Notes under the pieces: generated by a model
Database searches by the model: none
Told to the model about the DNA's origin: nothing
The model's input: only the letters and a program-made list of their open reading frames with translations
Translations under genes and position numbers: made by a program
Part shown: positions 43,153 through 53,667 of the stretch, in pieces
How positions within the stretch are numbered: position 1 is the stretch's first letter
Layout of the letters: each line of letters begins with the position of its first letter
Origin: Edaphobacter aggregans DSM 19364
GTDB taxonomy: Bacteria > Acidobacteriota > Terriglobia > Terriglobales > Acidobacteriaceae
Length of the DNA stretch: 64,000 bases
NCBI RefSeq assembly: GCF_000745965.1
Contig: NZ_JQKI01000001.1
Location: 434,087 to 498,086, forward strand
Reading direction: 5' to 3'

Positions 43153-46100
43153 ATGGGGCCAGGGGAATCCTTACAACTCGATCAGCGGTGGTACGGCGTT
43201 CGCGGGCTTGCGGGCACATTGGTGCTCGGCTTCCTGTTGTGGCCGGCGTCGCTGATGGTCGCGAAGGCGCAGGTTCGGCCGGCGCTTCCTGCTGAGTCGA
43301 CGGACGCTTCGGCGAGCGGTGCTTCGGCTTCGCCTGAGCTTCGGGCGCGGCGGTTTCTTGCGGGCCGCTCGGCAGACGGCAGTGGGGGCGGCGCGCAGGC
43401 GATGGAGGCGGCGTGGGGGCAGCATGCGGCGCTTGCCTCGCAGCAGACGGTTGCTCAGGGTATCGGGCAACGCATCGCGCAGGCTCGCGGTGTCTTCTCG
43501 CCGCAGGCTTTGTCGCCCCGGCTTACGAGTCTCGATACGGCGTGGCAGCCGTTGGGCCCGGCGCAGGTGCTGAGCGCGGCCTACGGCAAGGTGACGGGGC
43601 GCGTGACCGCGATCGCGATCGACTCGACGGACGCGAGCGGCAACACGGTGTACCTGGGAACGACGGGTGGGGGCGTGTGGAAGTCGACCAACGCGGCGGG
43701 TCCGGCGGCGGCGGTGAGCTTTGCGCCGCTGACCGATACGCTGCCAGTCTTCAGCGCGAATGCGGGCACGGCGGCGATCCCGTCGCTGAGCATCGGCGCC
43801 GTAAGCGTCGAGGGCAGCGTGGTGCTGGCGGGCACGGGCGACCCGAACGATGCGACCGACTCCTTCTACGGCGAGGGGCTGCTGCGGTCGGCCGATGGAG
43901 GGCTGACGTGGACGCTGATCCGCAACTCGCAGGACGGCGCGAACGGCAATCATCGTTTTACGGGGCTGAGCTTTGCAGGCTTTGCATGGAGCACGGCGTC
44001 GCCAGGAACGGTGGTGGCGGCTGTCTCGCACTCGGCCGAGGGCGCGGTGGTGGGAGCGGCGGATACGCAGGCGAGCGTGATGGGGCTGTACTACTCGACT
44101 GACGCGGGCGTGACGTGGCAGATGAGCACGGTGATGGACGGCGCGCAGATCGTGCAGCGTCCGCTGCTGTCGGGCGGTCAGGGCGGCAACGCGGCGACGG
44201 CGGTGGTGTGGAATCCCGTGCGCAAGCGCTTCCACGCGGCGCTACGGTTTCACGGCTACTACGAGTCGGCCGACGGCATCACGTGGACGCGGCTGGCGCA
44301 GCAGCCGGGAACGGGGCTGACGACGAGCGCGTGCCCGGCGAACACGGACACCGTCGGCAACAGCGGCTGCCCGATCTCTCGCGGGGCGCTCGCGGTGGAG
44401 CCGGCGAGCGGTGACATGTTTGCCTTGACCGTCGATAGCAGCAACAGGGATCAGGGGCTGTGGCGCGATGCGTGCGCGAACACAGGCAGCGGCTGCGCGG
44501 GCGGCGTTCAGTTTGCGCAGCGGCTTGGTGGAACGTCGCTCGAGGTGGGCGCGGGAAGCACGACGATTGCGCAGGGCGACTACAACCTTGCGCTAGCGGC
44601 GGTCGCCTCCTGGGGCGACACGCTGGTGTTTGCGGGGACGGTGGATCTCTATCGGTGCGCGCTCTCGGGCGGCTGCGCGACGCTGCGCAACACGACCAAT
44701 GCTTTGAACGGTTGCGGCGCTCCGGCGAAGGTGGCTCCCGCGCAGCATGCTCTGGCGGCGCTGGCCACGACGGGGCAGCCACTTCTCTTCGTGGGCAACG
44801 ACGGCGGTGTGTGGCGCTCGAGCGACGGCGTGAACCAGCAGGCGACGCCATGCTCGGCCGACAACGCTGCGCACTTCGACAATTTGAACGGCGGCCTGCC
44901 TGGGCTCGCTGGCTGAGGTAGTGAGTATCGCGCAGCATCCCAGCGATGCGGCGACGCTGGTGGTGGGGATGGGAGCGAACGGGACCGCTGCGACAACGAC
45001 GGCCACGAGCGCGACCGCAGCGTGGCCGCAGCTTTCGGCGGGTGAGGGCGGCGGCGTGGCGATCGATCCAGCGAATCCGGCGCTGTGGTACATCACGACG
45101 GCGGCGGGGGTGAGCATACGTCGCTGCGCGAACGGTGGCGCGTGCACGGCCGCCGACTTTGCCGGTGCGCCGACGATCGGGCCTGCCGAGACCTCGCGCG
45201 ATCTCTCGCTGATCGACACGCCGTGGCTGCTCGATCCTGCGCGGTCTTCGAATGTGATGGTGGGGACGTGCCGTATGTGGCGCGGGCCGGGCGCGAGCGG
45301 AGCGCTGTGGTCCGGGGCGAACGCGATCAGCCAGATGCTTGGAGGATCGCAGAGTCCGGCGTGCGCGACGACGAATCCCGTAATTCGCTCGCTGGCGGCG
45401 GGCGGACCTGCTTCAAATGCGACCAGCGCGCAGAACGCCGGTGCGCAGGTGATCTACGCGGGGATGGCGGGGGCGCTGGACGGCGGCGGCAGCGCGGGCG
45501 GTCACCTGTTCGTCACGCAGGCCGCGGGCACGGTGACGAGCGCGAGCGCGTGGAGCGATATGACTGCCTCGCCGGTGACGACGAACGGCCTGACGAGCAC
45601 GTTCAATCCGAACGGCTACGATCTTTCGTCGATTGCGGTGGACCCGCACGATGGGACGGGCCGCACCGTGTACGTGACGGTGATGGGGATTTAACAGCGC
45701 GCATGTGTATCGCTCGGTGGATGCGGGAGCGCACTGGACGAACATCACGCGGAACCTTCCGCCGGCACCGGCGAACAGCGTCGTGATCGATCCGAACGAT
45801 GCGAACACGGTGTATGTCGCGATGGATACGGGCGTCTACGTGACGACGCAGGTGACGACATGCGAGACGGCGAACTGCTGGAGCGTGTACGGCACGGGCT
45901 TCCGAACGCTCCGGTGACGCAGCTGGTTGTGGGTTCGGCGCTGCCTACCGGCGACGGGCGCGCGGGCGAGCTGCGCGCAGCGACGTACGGGCGCGGCGTG
46001 TGGCAGATTCCGCTGCTGACGGCTGCGACACCGGCGCAGCCTGCGATCTCGCTGTCTCCTTCGGTGCTTACATTTGCGAGCCAGGCGGTGGCGACGGCGA

Positions 46101-47814
46101 GCGCGCCGCAGCCGGTGACGGTTACAAATACAGGGAGTGCTGCGCTCACGATCAGCCAGATTGCGATCAGCCAGGCATCGACGCCGCTCGGGCCCGAGAG
46201 CGAGTTTGCGGAGACCGACAACTGCGTCGGCGCGCCGATTGCCGTGGGCCAGAGCTGCATGGTGCAGGTGACCTTCGCTCCGGTCGCGACGGGGAACCGC
46301 AGCGCGACGATGACCATCTCCGGCAACGTTGCGGGCGGGCAGGGGACGGTTGCGTTGAGCGGCACGGCGACGGCTGCGGGCGCGGTGGTGCTGACGCCAG
46401 TGGTGCTCAGCTTTCCGTCGACGGCGGTGAACGCGACGAGCGCCGCGCAGAACATTACGGTCTCGAACACGGGCGGCGCGTCGCTGAGCCTTGGTGCCGC
46501 TGCGGTGACGGGAGACTTCAGGATCTCGGCCAACACCTGCGGCGCGACGCTTGCGGCGAACACCGGCTGCACTGTTGCGATCGTCTTTGCGCCAACGGCT
46601 TCGGGCACGCGTACGGGAAGCTTCACGATCGCGGCCGGCGCCGATACGCTGACGGCTCAGCTGAACAGCACTGCGGTGCTTCCGGCGACGGATACGCTTG
46701 CGCCCGCGAGCCTCAGCTTTGCGGCGCAGCAGCTTGGTACGTCGAGCGCGGCCCAGCAGGTGACCCTGACCAATGCGGGCGACGTTGCGCTGACGCTGAT
46801 CTCGGCGCAGATTGCGAGCGGCGATTTTGTGGCGGTGAACTCTTGCGGCAACTCGCTGGCTGCGCATGCGAGCTGCGGGATCAGCGTGGTCTTTCAGCCG
46901 AAGAGTGTGGGACCGCCGCCGGGCGTGTTGACGGTTGCGGACGAGTTCCGCTCGCAGAGCGTCGCGCTGAGCGGGACGGGGGTGGCGCCGCCGGGCGTAT
47001 CGCTGTCGCCGCTGTTTGGGTTGAGCTTTCCGGCGACGGGCGTGGGGCTGAGCTCGGCCACGCAGACCGTGACCCTGACGAACAACGGCGGCCTTCCTCT
47101 GGCGATCGCGACGGTAGCGGTGAGCGGCGACTTCGCGGTAGTTCCGGGCAGCAGCACGTGCGGCGACAGACTCGCGATCAGCGATGCCTGCACGATGCAG
47201 ATCGCCTTCCGTCCCGTGGTTGGGGGTTCGCGCTCGGGCGCGCTGACGATTGCGGACAACGCGAACAACTCTCCGCAGGCGCTGTCGCTGAGCGGGTCGG
47301 GGTGGACTATTCGCTGGCCCCCAACGGACCGTCGGCGGTGACGGTGACGAGCGGCCAGAGCGCGGTCTTTCCTCTGCTGCTGCGCTCCGGGCCTGCGGTT
47401 GCGGGAACTACGGTGAGCTTGGCGTGCACGGGGGCTCCGGCAAATTCGACATGCAAGGTTGCGCCGTCGAGCGTGGCGGTGGACGGTAACTCGACGACGG
47501 TCTCGGTGACGGTGCTGACCGGGGTTGCGGGCTCGGCTTCTTTGGCGCCGTGGCACGGGCGAATCATGTGGGCCGCGCTGCTGGCGCCCTTCGGGCTGAT
47601 TACTGTGCGGCGCAGGCGGATGGCGGCAGTTGCGGTGCTTTGTGTGCTGCTGGTTGCAGGCGGATGCGGCTCGGGGCGGCTGATTCCCTCCTCCGGCAGC
47701 CCGGGCTCGGGAGGTTCGGGTACGCCGACGCCTGCGGGGAGCTACAACATCGTTGTGACTGCGACAGCCGCGGGGCTTACACGGACGGTGAATCTGACGC
47801 TGGTAGTGCAGTAG
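43153..47814 (+). pseudogene. Frameshifted surface protein: beta-propeller plus choice-of-anchor-D domains
   Basis: One original gene now split into five frame segments (43153-44911, 44915-45690, 45690-45905, 45905-47300, 47300-47814). Joining them gives about 1550 residues: signal peptide (TLVLGFLLWPASLMVAKAQ), a BNR/sialidase-like propeller (NTVYLGTTGGGVWKSTNAAG, GLLRSADGGLTWTLIRNSQD), four ASPM/SPD-2/Hydin-type repeats (ISLSPSVLTFASQAVATASA and later copies) and a tail RRRRMAAVAVLCVLLVAGGC. Lesions: a tandem duplication of GCTG at 44908-44915, one extra G in 45685-45688, a lost base at 45896-45903, and a lost G at 47299-47302. Apart from these the frames are clean, so the damage is recent or is a sequencing artefact. 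An upstream TTG at 43105 is an alternative start. Confidence 0.85.
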
Positions 47815-47876
47815 TGCGGTTGGCGTTCGTGGTTGAGAAGCAGGTCCCTCCGCTACGCGCTGCGCGCTCCGGTCGG

Positions 47877-47970
47877 GATGACAATTTCATGGGCCTGGTT
47901 AGGATGACAATTTCATGGGCCTGGTTAGGATGACAACTCATGGGCCGGTCGGGCTGACAACTTATGGGCG
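47877..47970. repeat. 26-bp tandem repeat
   Basis: GATGACAATTTCATGGGCCT plus GGTTAG occurs twice exactly (47877-47902, 47903-47928), then as two decayed copies at 47929 and 47954. The GATGACA start matches the end of the dispersed TCGGGATGACA module, so the array seems to have grown from one of those repeats. Confidence 0.8.
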
Positions 47971-47982
47971 AGACAGCGAACG

Positions 47983-49164
47983 TTAGACGGCGCGGCCGGC
48001 GCTGGCTCCTGAGGCCCAGGCCCACTGGAAGTTGTAGCCGCCGAGCCAGCCGGTCACGTCGACGACCTCGCCGATGAAGTGGAGGCCGGGCACCCGGCGG
48101 CTCTCCATGGTCTTCGCGTCCAGCTCGCCGGTGTCGACGCCTCCGGCAGTGACCTCGGCCTTGGCGTAGCCTTCGGTGCCGGCGGGGGGGATGTGCCAGG
48201 CGTGCAGGTCGCACTCGAAGCGGGTGAGCGAGGCGTTGGTCCAGTCGGCGGGCGGCGTGAGCGCGAGCCAGCGCTCGGCCATGCGTGTGGGCAGGGCGGC
48301 GCGTAGGGCGTTGAGCGCAGACGCTGGATCGCGTCTCGCATTGCGGGCGAGCAGCGGGGCGATGATCTCGGAGCCTGGTGCGAGGTCGAGCTCGACGGTG
48401 CCTCCAGGCTGCCAGTAGGAGGAGGCCTGCAGGATCGCTGGGCCGCTGAGGCCGCGGTGCGTGATGAGCATCTTCTCGCGGAAGCGTGTGGGGTGCTTCC
48501 CGTCGGTTGCCGCGATCACTTCGGTCGAGACGCCGGTGAGGTCGCACCAGCGTTGGCTATCTTCATTATTGAAGAGGAGGGGGACCAAGGCGGGGCGGCA
48601 GGGGATGATGTTGAGGCCGAACTGGCTGGCGATGCGGTAGCCGAGATCGGTCGCGCCCATCTTGGGGATGGAGAGGCCGCCGGTGGCGACGACGACGGAG
48701 TTGGTGCGGAACGTGCCAGCGGTGGTCTCGACGAGGAAGCGAGCGGCGGCGCCGGAGTTCGTGACGGAGTGGATGGTGGTGGCGGAGAGGATGCGGACGC
48801 CGGCGTCGCGGCACTCGCGCTCGAGCATGGTGACGATCTGCTGGGCGGAGTGGTCGCAGAAGAGCTGGCCGAGGGTCTTCTCGTGGTAGGGGATGCCGTG
48901 CTTTTCGACCAGGGCGATGATGTCGGCGGGGGTGAAGCGGGCGAGGGCTGATTTGGCGAAGTGGGGGTTCGCGGAGAGGAAGTTCTCGGCGCGCGCATTC
49001 ACGTTGGTGAAGTTGCAGCGGCCTCCGCCGGAGATGAGGATCTTTTTGCCGATGCGGTCGGCGTGGTCGAGGACGACGGCGCGTCGGCCGCGGCGGCCCG
49101 CCTCGATGGCGCACATCAGCCCGGCGGCGCCTGCTCCCAGAACTACGACGTCAGCGGTGTGCAC
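47983..49164 (-). CDS. YhiN/HI0933-family flavoprotein
   Basis: 393 residues, GTG start at 49164 behind GAGGAT. DVVVLGAGAAGLMCAIEAGR is the FAD-binding GXGXXG, followed by the family hallmark IGKKILISGGGRCNFTNVNA. The second hallmark is SVVVATGGLSIPKMGATDLG, and the C-terminus GLHFIGEVVDVTGWLGGYNF, QWAWASGASAG closes the FAD site. HI0933-like proteins are flavin-dependent and mostly uncharacterised; some may act on RNA or small substrates. The gene is convergent with the broken surface-protein gene, separated only by the 26-bp tandem repeat. Confidence 0.92.
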   Translation of the reverse strand: MHTADVVVLGAGAAGLMCAIEAGRRGRRAVVLDHADRIGKKILISGGGRCNFTNVNARAENFLSANPHFAKSALARFTPADIIALVEKHGIPYHEKTLGQLFCDHSAQQIVTMLERECRDAGVRILSATTIHSVTNSGAAARFLVETTAGTFRTNSVVVATGGLSIPKMGATDLGYRIASQFGLNIIPCRPALVPLLFNNEDSQRWCDLTGVSTEVIAATDGKHPTRFREKMLITHRGLSGPAILQASSYWQPGGTVELDLAPGSEIIAPLLARNARRDPASALNALRAALPTRMAERWLALTPPADWTNASLTRFECDLHAWHIPPAGTEGYAKAEVTAGGVDTGELDAKTMESRRVPGLHFIGEVVDVTGWLGGYNFQWAWASGASAGRAV

Positions 49165-49268
49165 GCAATCCTCAGTCCTGAGGATATCAACCGTGTTGCA
49201 ACTTTAGGGTCATTGTTGCCGAAACGGAAGCAACTTCAAATCGTGGTTGCAGCAGTGTGAGGAGAGCT

Positions 49269-51146
49269 ATGTCTATGTTTTTGCGAGATCAACATCAAGG
49301 TCTGCGGTCTGCGGTGCTTGCGGCCGCAGCGGCAGTCTGTGTTCTGGGAACGACCGGCTGCGGGATGGGGAAGATCTCGTCGCCGTCGGCTTTGAGCGGC
49401 CAGGAGTTCAACGGGGTGATCATGGGCGGGGGCCAGCCGGTCTCGGGGGCGAACATCCAACTCTACACGCCGAGCACGAGCGGGTATGCGGCGACAGCGG
49501 CTACGCTCTTCAACCGGACTGTGACCTCGGATGCGAACGGGCACTTCAACTTTACCGGCGCGTATACGTGTCCTTCGGCGTCGACGCCGGTTTATCTGGT
49601 GATTACGGGTGGCAATCCGGGGCTGCCGGCGGGGACGAATAACTCGGCGCTGGCGCTGATGGGGCTGCTGGGCAACTGCGGCGACATGACGGCCTCGAGC
49701 TCCTTTGTGATTAATGAGCTGACGACGGTGGCGGCGGTGTGGGCGCTGGCGCCGTTCATGACGGACTACGCGCACATCGGCACCAGCCCGGCGAACGCGC
49801 AGGGGCTGGCGAATGCGTTCACGACGGCGCAGGCGCTGGTGGACATCCACACGGGGAAGACTCCGGGGGTGGCGGCGAACATCGCTACAGTTCCATCGGC
49901 GGAGATCGGGACGCTGGGGGCGATCCTTGCGTCGTGCGTGAACTCGAACGGCAGCACGGCGGCGTCGGCGGGCTGCGGGCGGCTGTTTACGGCGGCGACT
50001 CCTTCGGGAGGAAGCACTCCGACGAACACGATTACGGCGGCGTTGGATATCGCGCGCAATCCGGGACACAACGTCGGGACGCTGTTCAGCGCGTTTTCGC
50101 CGACGGGAACCTATCAGCCGCTGCTGACGATTGCACCGCCGGACTGGACGCTTGCGATCAACTACGTCTCGCCGGCGTTCACGCTGCCGAGCGACCTGGC
50201 GATCGATTCGCAGGGCAACGCGTGGGTGCTGAGCATGGGGAGCGGCGATGCCAACTCGAGCACGGTGAGCATTCTGAACACGGGCGGTCTGCTGGCGACG
50301 TTCCCGCAGCAGGGGGTGACGTACAACCGCATGGCGCTCGATCCGTATGACGAGCCGTGGGTGACGAGCACACTCTACTCGAACGTCTCGGAGCTGAGCA
50401 GCTCGGGCACGCGGGTGGGCAATCCGTTTACGGGCGGCGGAGTGCAGGGGCCGGGGCCGATGGCGTTCGACGGCTACGGCAACCTGTGGACGCTGAACAA
50501 CGGGCCGACGGCGAGCAAGCTGAGCGCGAACGGCGCGGCGCTTTCGCCGGGCGCGGGGTTCAGCCTGGGCGATTCGTCGGCGGCGACGGCCCTGGCGCTG
50601 GACACCTCGGGCAACGCGTGGATTGCGGACAGCAACAGCAACACGGTGATCGTGCTCGACAACAACGGGGCGCAGATTCCCGGCTCGCCGTACAGTGGGG
50701 CGGGGATTACGGATCCGTTTGCGGTTGCGGTGGACTCGACGGGCGGCGCGTGGGTGGCGAACCGCACGGGCCACAGTTTGAGCCGGTTGACCAGCAACGG
50801 CACGGCGGTGTTTGGCAGCCCTTACTTCGGTGCGGGGCTGAGCTCGCCGATCGACCTGGCGGTGGACGGACTGGGCAGCGTGTGGCTGGTGAACTCGGGC
50901 ACGAGCAGCGTGTCGGAGTTTCTGTCGACTGGCAGGGCGCAGTCGGGCGGCAGCGGCTACGGGAGCGCGGCGATGGCAAACCCGGTGCGCGTGGCGATCG
51001 ACAAGTCGGGCAACGTCTGGGTCGCGAACCTGGGGACCTCGACGGCCGGGACCGGGATGATCACGGAGATTGTGGGCGCGGCGGCTCCGGTGGTGACGCC
51101 GGCTTCGGTGGCAATCCAGAACAATGCTCTGAACCAGCGGCCCTGA
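49269..51146 (+). CDS. Lipoprotein with NHL/beta-propeller repeats
   Basis: 625 residues from ATG 49269 (GAGGAG upstream). AVLAAAAAVCVLGTTGCGMG is a lipoprotein signal with a cysteine after TTG. An Ig-like or carboxypeptidase-regulatory-like domain follows: FNGVIMGGGQPVSGANIQLY and TSDANGHFNFTGAYTC. A helical region (SSFVINELTTVAAVWALAPF) leads into a C-terminal propeller with repeated LAIDSQGNAWVLSMGSGDAN, MAFDGYGNLWTLNNGPTASK and LALDTSGNAWIADSNSNTVI motifs. It resembles virginiamycin B lyase-like/NHL surface proteins. A terminator at 51222 closes it. A disrupted relative occupies 60496-62340. Confidence 0.85.
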   Translation: MSMFLRDQHQGLRSAVLAAAAAVCVLGTTGCGMGKISSPSALSGQEFNGVIMGGGQPVSGANIQLYTPSTSGYAATAATLFNRTVTSDANGHFNFTGAYTCPSASTPVYLVITGGNPGLPAGTNNSALALMGLLGNCGDMTASSSFVINELTTVAAVWALAPFMTDYAHIGTSPANAQGLANAFTTAQALVDIHTGKTPGVAANIATVPSAEIGTLGAILASCVNSNGSTAASAGCGRLFTAATPSGGSTPTNTITAALDIARNPGHNVGTLFSAFSPTGTYQPLLTIAPPDWTLAINYVSPAFTLPSDLAIDSQGNAWVLSMGSGDANSSTVSILNTGGLLATFPQQGVTYNRMALDPYDEPWVTSTLYSNVSELSSSGTRVGNPFTGGGVQGPGPMAFDGYGNLWTLNNGPTASKLSANGAALSPGAGFSLGDSSAATALALDTSGNAWIADSNSNTVIVLDNNGAQIPGSPYSGAGITDPFAVAVDSTGGAWVANRTGHSLSRLTSNGTAVFGSPYFGAGLSSPIDLAVDGLGSVWLVNSGTSSVSEFLSTGRAQSGGSGYGSAAMANPVRVAIDKSGNVWVANLGTSTAGTGMITEIVGAAAPVVTPASVAIQNNALNQRP

Positions 51147-51150
51147 GGGT

Positions 51151-51300
51151 CCCCCCCCCCGTACTTTTTGTGCAAAGTTTTAGAAACAGATACTTTAGCC
51201 TGGTACTTCCTCGCAACATGCAAGCCCCGGAGAATCTCCCGGGGCTTTCTTTTTTGCCACTACTTATATTGTAGGGAACTGGAGGTAATTGATCGGCGCA
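51151..51300. repeat. Composite intergenic repeat, copy B
   Basis: Begins with ten consecutive C residues (51151-51160), then GTACTTTTTGTGCAAAGTTT, AGATACTTTAGCCTGGTACT, the hairpin described at 51222-51256, and TATATTGTAGGGAACTGGAG. The order matches copies A (12688) and C (62452). Confidence 0.8.
51222..51256 (+). terminator. Rho-independent terminator inside repeat copy B
   Basis: AAGCCCCGG (51222-51230) pairs with CCGGGGCTT (51239-51247), followed by TTCTTTTTTG. It would end transcription of the NHL lipoprotein gene and appears to belong to the repeat itself. Confidence 0.85.
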
Positions 51301-51384
51301 TTTTTTGGAATTACTTTTTAGTGTAAGCTGTTTGTTTTGTGCATTTTGTGAGTCGTTGGCTGGAGAGAGGGGGTTGACACGGCA

Positions 51385-51525
51385 CCCCAGGGGCTGAAGC
51401 CCCTTTTCAGGATGGCCAGAGAGAGAGCCAAGCCTGAAGGCTTGGCGTACCTAGAGGCGGTTCGAGCTTCCGCTCCGCAGGGACGCACTCATGCCGCGAT
51501 GAGGCTGCGTCATGAATGGGCGTTT
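51385..51525. repeat. Block of dispersed hairpin repeats
   Basis: CCCCAGGGGCTGAAGCCCCT, then CCAAGCCTGAAGGCTTGGCG (a hairpin CCAAGCC/GGCTTGG), then TTCGAGCTTCCGCTCC and the CATG-type double hairpin. No gene between 51147 and 51539. Confidence 0.65.
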
Positions 51526-51539
51526 CGGCGACAGTTCGC

Positions 51540-51902
51540 TCACTTCTTAGCAGCGCACGGATAGGCGTCGCGTAAGGCGGCAAGGACACCAATGGCTTTG
51601 TGTTGATCGAGAAATTTGGTGTTGTTGCCCATGTAGGCAACGTAGGTTTTGATCATGGTTCCGATGCTCACTCCAGTAGCGCATATCGAGTGCGACATAA
51701 GCGCTGCATCTACGAAACCACCGAAGTATATATCGCAGGTTCCGGCAAAGTAGTGGTCGTCAGTCGTTGCTGCAGCAGCAGGATGCTCGTGGACTCGAAT
51801 GGCGGTCTGACACGCGTGGTAAAGAGCCGCGCCTTTAGACATATCAAGTTGGCCGAACTGCTGAAACGAGCCAGAGGATACCAAGAGAATCGGAGCAAGC
51901 AT
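51540..51902 (-). CDS. Small Rap1a/Tai-like protein
   Basis: 120 residues from ATG 51902; a TTG at 51932 would add ten residues and neither start has a clear ribosome site. MLAPILLVSSGS may be a short signal peptide. The body matches the Rap1a/Tai pattern: GAALYHACQTAI, AGTCDIYFGGFVDAA, SICATGVSIGTMIKTYVAYM, and VLAALRDAYPCAAKK, with paired cysteines likely in disulfides. Rap1a proteins are immunity proteins to type VI secreted amidases in enteric bacteria; homologues without effectors are common. No effector is recognisable next to it, so an immunity role is unproven. Confidence 0.6.
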   Translation of the reverse strand: MLAPILLVSSGSFQQFGQLDMSKGAALYHACQTAIRVHEHPAAAATTDDHYFAGTCDIYFGGFVDAALMSHSICATGVSIGTMIKTYVAYMGNNTKFLDQHKAIGVLAALRDAYPCAAKK

Positions 51903-51954
51903 GGTTTCGACGATATCAAAATCGCGCCCCAACTAAACCAAGCACAGGAAGACG

Positions 51955-52300
51955 TACCTCAGCGGCTGAAGCCGTGCCCTTAAGCTAGACGGTTCGAGCT
52001 TTGCTCGAATGAACCCACTCATGCCGCGATAAGGCCGCGTCATGAATGGGGCACCTGCACCCGGCGAACCGCAGATCCTTCGACTGCGCGCTACGCGCTT
52101 CGCTCAGGATGACACTTCATGAGTGGTGGCATTGGCGAAGATCGGTTCGAGCTTCGCTCGAATGAACCCACATCTCAGAATCGAGATGTGGGGCACCCGG
52201 CGGTTCGAGGTTCGCTCGAATGGCGGCTCTCAGAGGGGTAGTGGTGCTCCAGGAGAAATGCGGGGGTTCTTCGCCTTCGGCTCAGAATGACGGTTCGGGG
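51955..52300. repeat. Block of dispersed hairpin repeats
   Basis: In order: CTCAGCGGCTGAAGCCGTGC (51957), a CATG-type double hairpin (51991-52062), CTTCGCTCAGGATGACAC (about 52095-52112), the full double hairpin TTCGAGC-TTC-GCTCGAA (52146-52162) with CCCACATCTC / GAGATGTGGG (52167-52176 and 52183-52192), another half copy (52201), and a CTCAGAATGACGG module (about 52280). No gene here. Confidence 0.75.
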
Positions 52301-52323
52301 AGGAATGCCCGTAACATGGAGAG

Positions 52324-53619
52324 ATGGCGCGAGAACAGAGAGAACGAACTCCGCGGGTGAGTGCGGGGCAGGCGCATGGGCCGGCGGTGGTGATTGCGCG
52401 GCGGGCGGCGGAGCGGCTGCGGGCGGGGCATCTCTGGGTGTACCGGTCGGATGCGGAGGAGCTGGTGCCGGGCGAGGGGGAGACGGAGATCGCCGCCGGG
52501 GCGCTGGTGACGGTGGTGGATTGGCGGGGGATTCCGCTGGGGTCGGGGCTGTATAGTTCGGCGTCGCAGATTGTAGTGCGGATGGTGGGGAGTGAGGCTC
52601 GGCTGGGGCGTGAGGCTTATCTGGCCGAGGTGGCCGAGCGGCTGCGCGCGGCGCTGGCGTTGCGGGAGGAGCTGGCTCCGTGGTCGAAGGAGAATGATTC
52701 GTGCCGGCTGGTCTTTGCGGAGGCGGATGGGCTTCCGGGGATTATTGCGGACCGGTACAACGATCTTGTGATCGTGCAGTTGTTGGCGCAGGGGACCGCG
52801 CAGGATGATCTGCGCGCGGTACTGGCGGGGGTGATCGGCGCGAGGTTGGGCGATGGGGTGAGGACGATTCTGGAGCGGCCGGATCCGAAGATCCGGGAGC
52901 TGGAGGAGCTGGCGGCTCCTTCGGCGGAGCCTTTGTATGTGCGGCGGGGGGAGGCGTCGGCGGTGACGACTGTGTTCACCATCAATGGAGTGCGGTTTCA
53001 CTTCGACGCGGGGTCGGGGCAGAAGACGGGGGCGTTTCTGGATCAGCGGCTGAACTATGCTGCGGCGGCCAGGCATGCTCGGGGTGTGGCTCTGGATGTT
53101 TGCACGTACCAGGGCGGGTTTGCGCTGCATCTGGCGCAGACGTGTGAGCGGGCGACGGGTGTGGATGTGAGCCGGGCGGCGCTAGAGGTGGCGGATCGGA
53201 ATCTGGAGCTGAATCAGATCGCGAATGGGGGGCTGCGGGCGGACGTGGACTGGATCGAGGCGGACGCGTTTGAGCTGCTGCGCGAGTATGAGGCGACGGG
53301 GCAGAGGTTCGACACGATCGTGCTGGACCCGCCGGCGTTTGCGAAGTCGAAGCGCGCGGTGGAGGGGGCGCTGCGCGGGTATAAGGAGATGAATCTGCGG
53401 GCGATGAAGATGCTGAATCCGGGCGGCACGCTGGTGACCTGCTCGTGCTCGCACCATGTGGGGCGGGAGGAGTTTACGGGGGTTGTGGGGTCGGCTGCGG
53501 CGGATGCTCGGCGAAGGGTGCAGGTGCTGGAGGTAAGGGGCGCGGCTCCGGATCATCCGGAGGTGCTTACGCTGCCGGAGACGAGTTATCTGAAGTGTCT
53601 GGTTTGCCGAGTGGGGTAG
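52324..53619 (+). CDS. RlmI-like class I SAM rRNA methyltransferase
   Basis: 431 residues. Residues about 20-95 form a PUA RNA-binding domain (VVIARRAAERLRAGHLWVYR, VTVVDWRGIPLGSGLYSSAS). A middle domain (RLVFAEADGLPGIIADRYND) leads to the Rossmann methyltransferase: GAFLDQRLNY, LDVCTYQGGFALHLA (SAM motif, 257-271), and LDPPAFAKSK (335-343) as motif IV. GGTLVTCSCSHHV is a typical late motif. RlmI methylates C5 of a cytosine in 23S rRNA. The exact target base is inferred from the family. Confidence 0.9.
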   Translation: MAREQRERTPRVSAGQAHGPAVVIARRAAERLRAGHLWVYRSDAEELVPGEGETEIAAGALVTVVDWRGIPLGSGLYSSASQIVVRMVGSEARLGREAYLAEVAERLRAALALREELAPWSKENDSCRLVFAEADGLPGIIADRYNDLVIVQLLAQGTAQDDLRAVLAGVIGARLGDGVRTILERPDPKIRELEELAAPSAEPLYVRRGEASAVTTVFTINGVRFHFDAGSGQKTGAFLDQRLNYAAAARHARGVALDVCTYQGGFALHLAQTCERATGVDVSRAALEVADRNLELNQIANGGLRADVDWIEADAFELLREYEATGQRFDTIVLDPPAFAKSKRAVEGALRGYKEMNLRAMKMLNPGGTLVTCSCSHHVGREEFTGVVGSAAADARRRVQVLEVRGAAPDHPEVLTLPETSYLKCLVCRVG

Positions 53620-53667
53620 AAGGACAATGGGCTTGGGCCGGTGCTGGAGGGGCTCGCGAAGAGAAAG

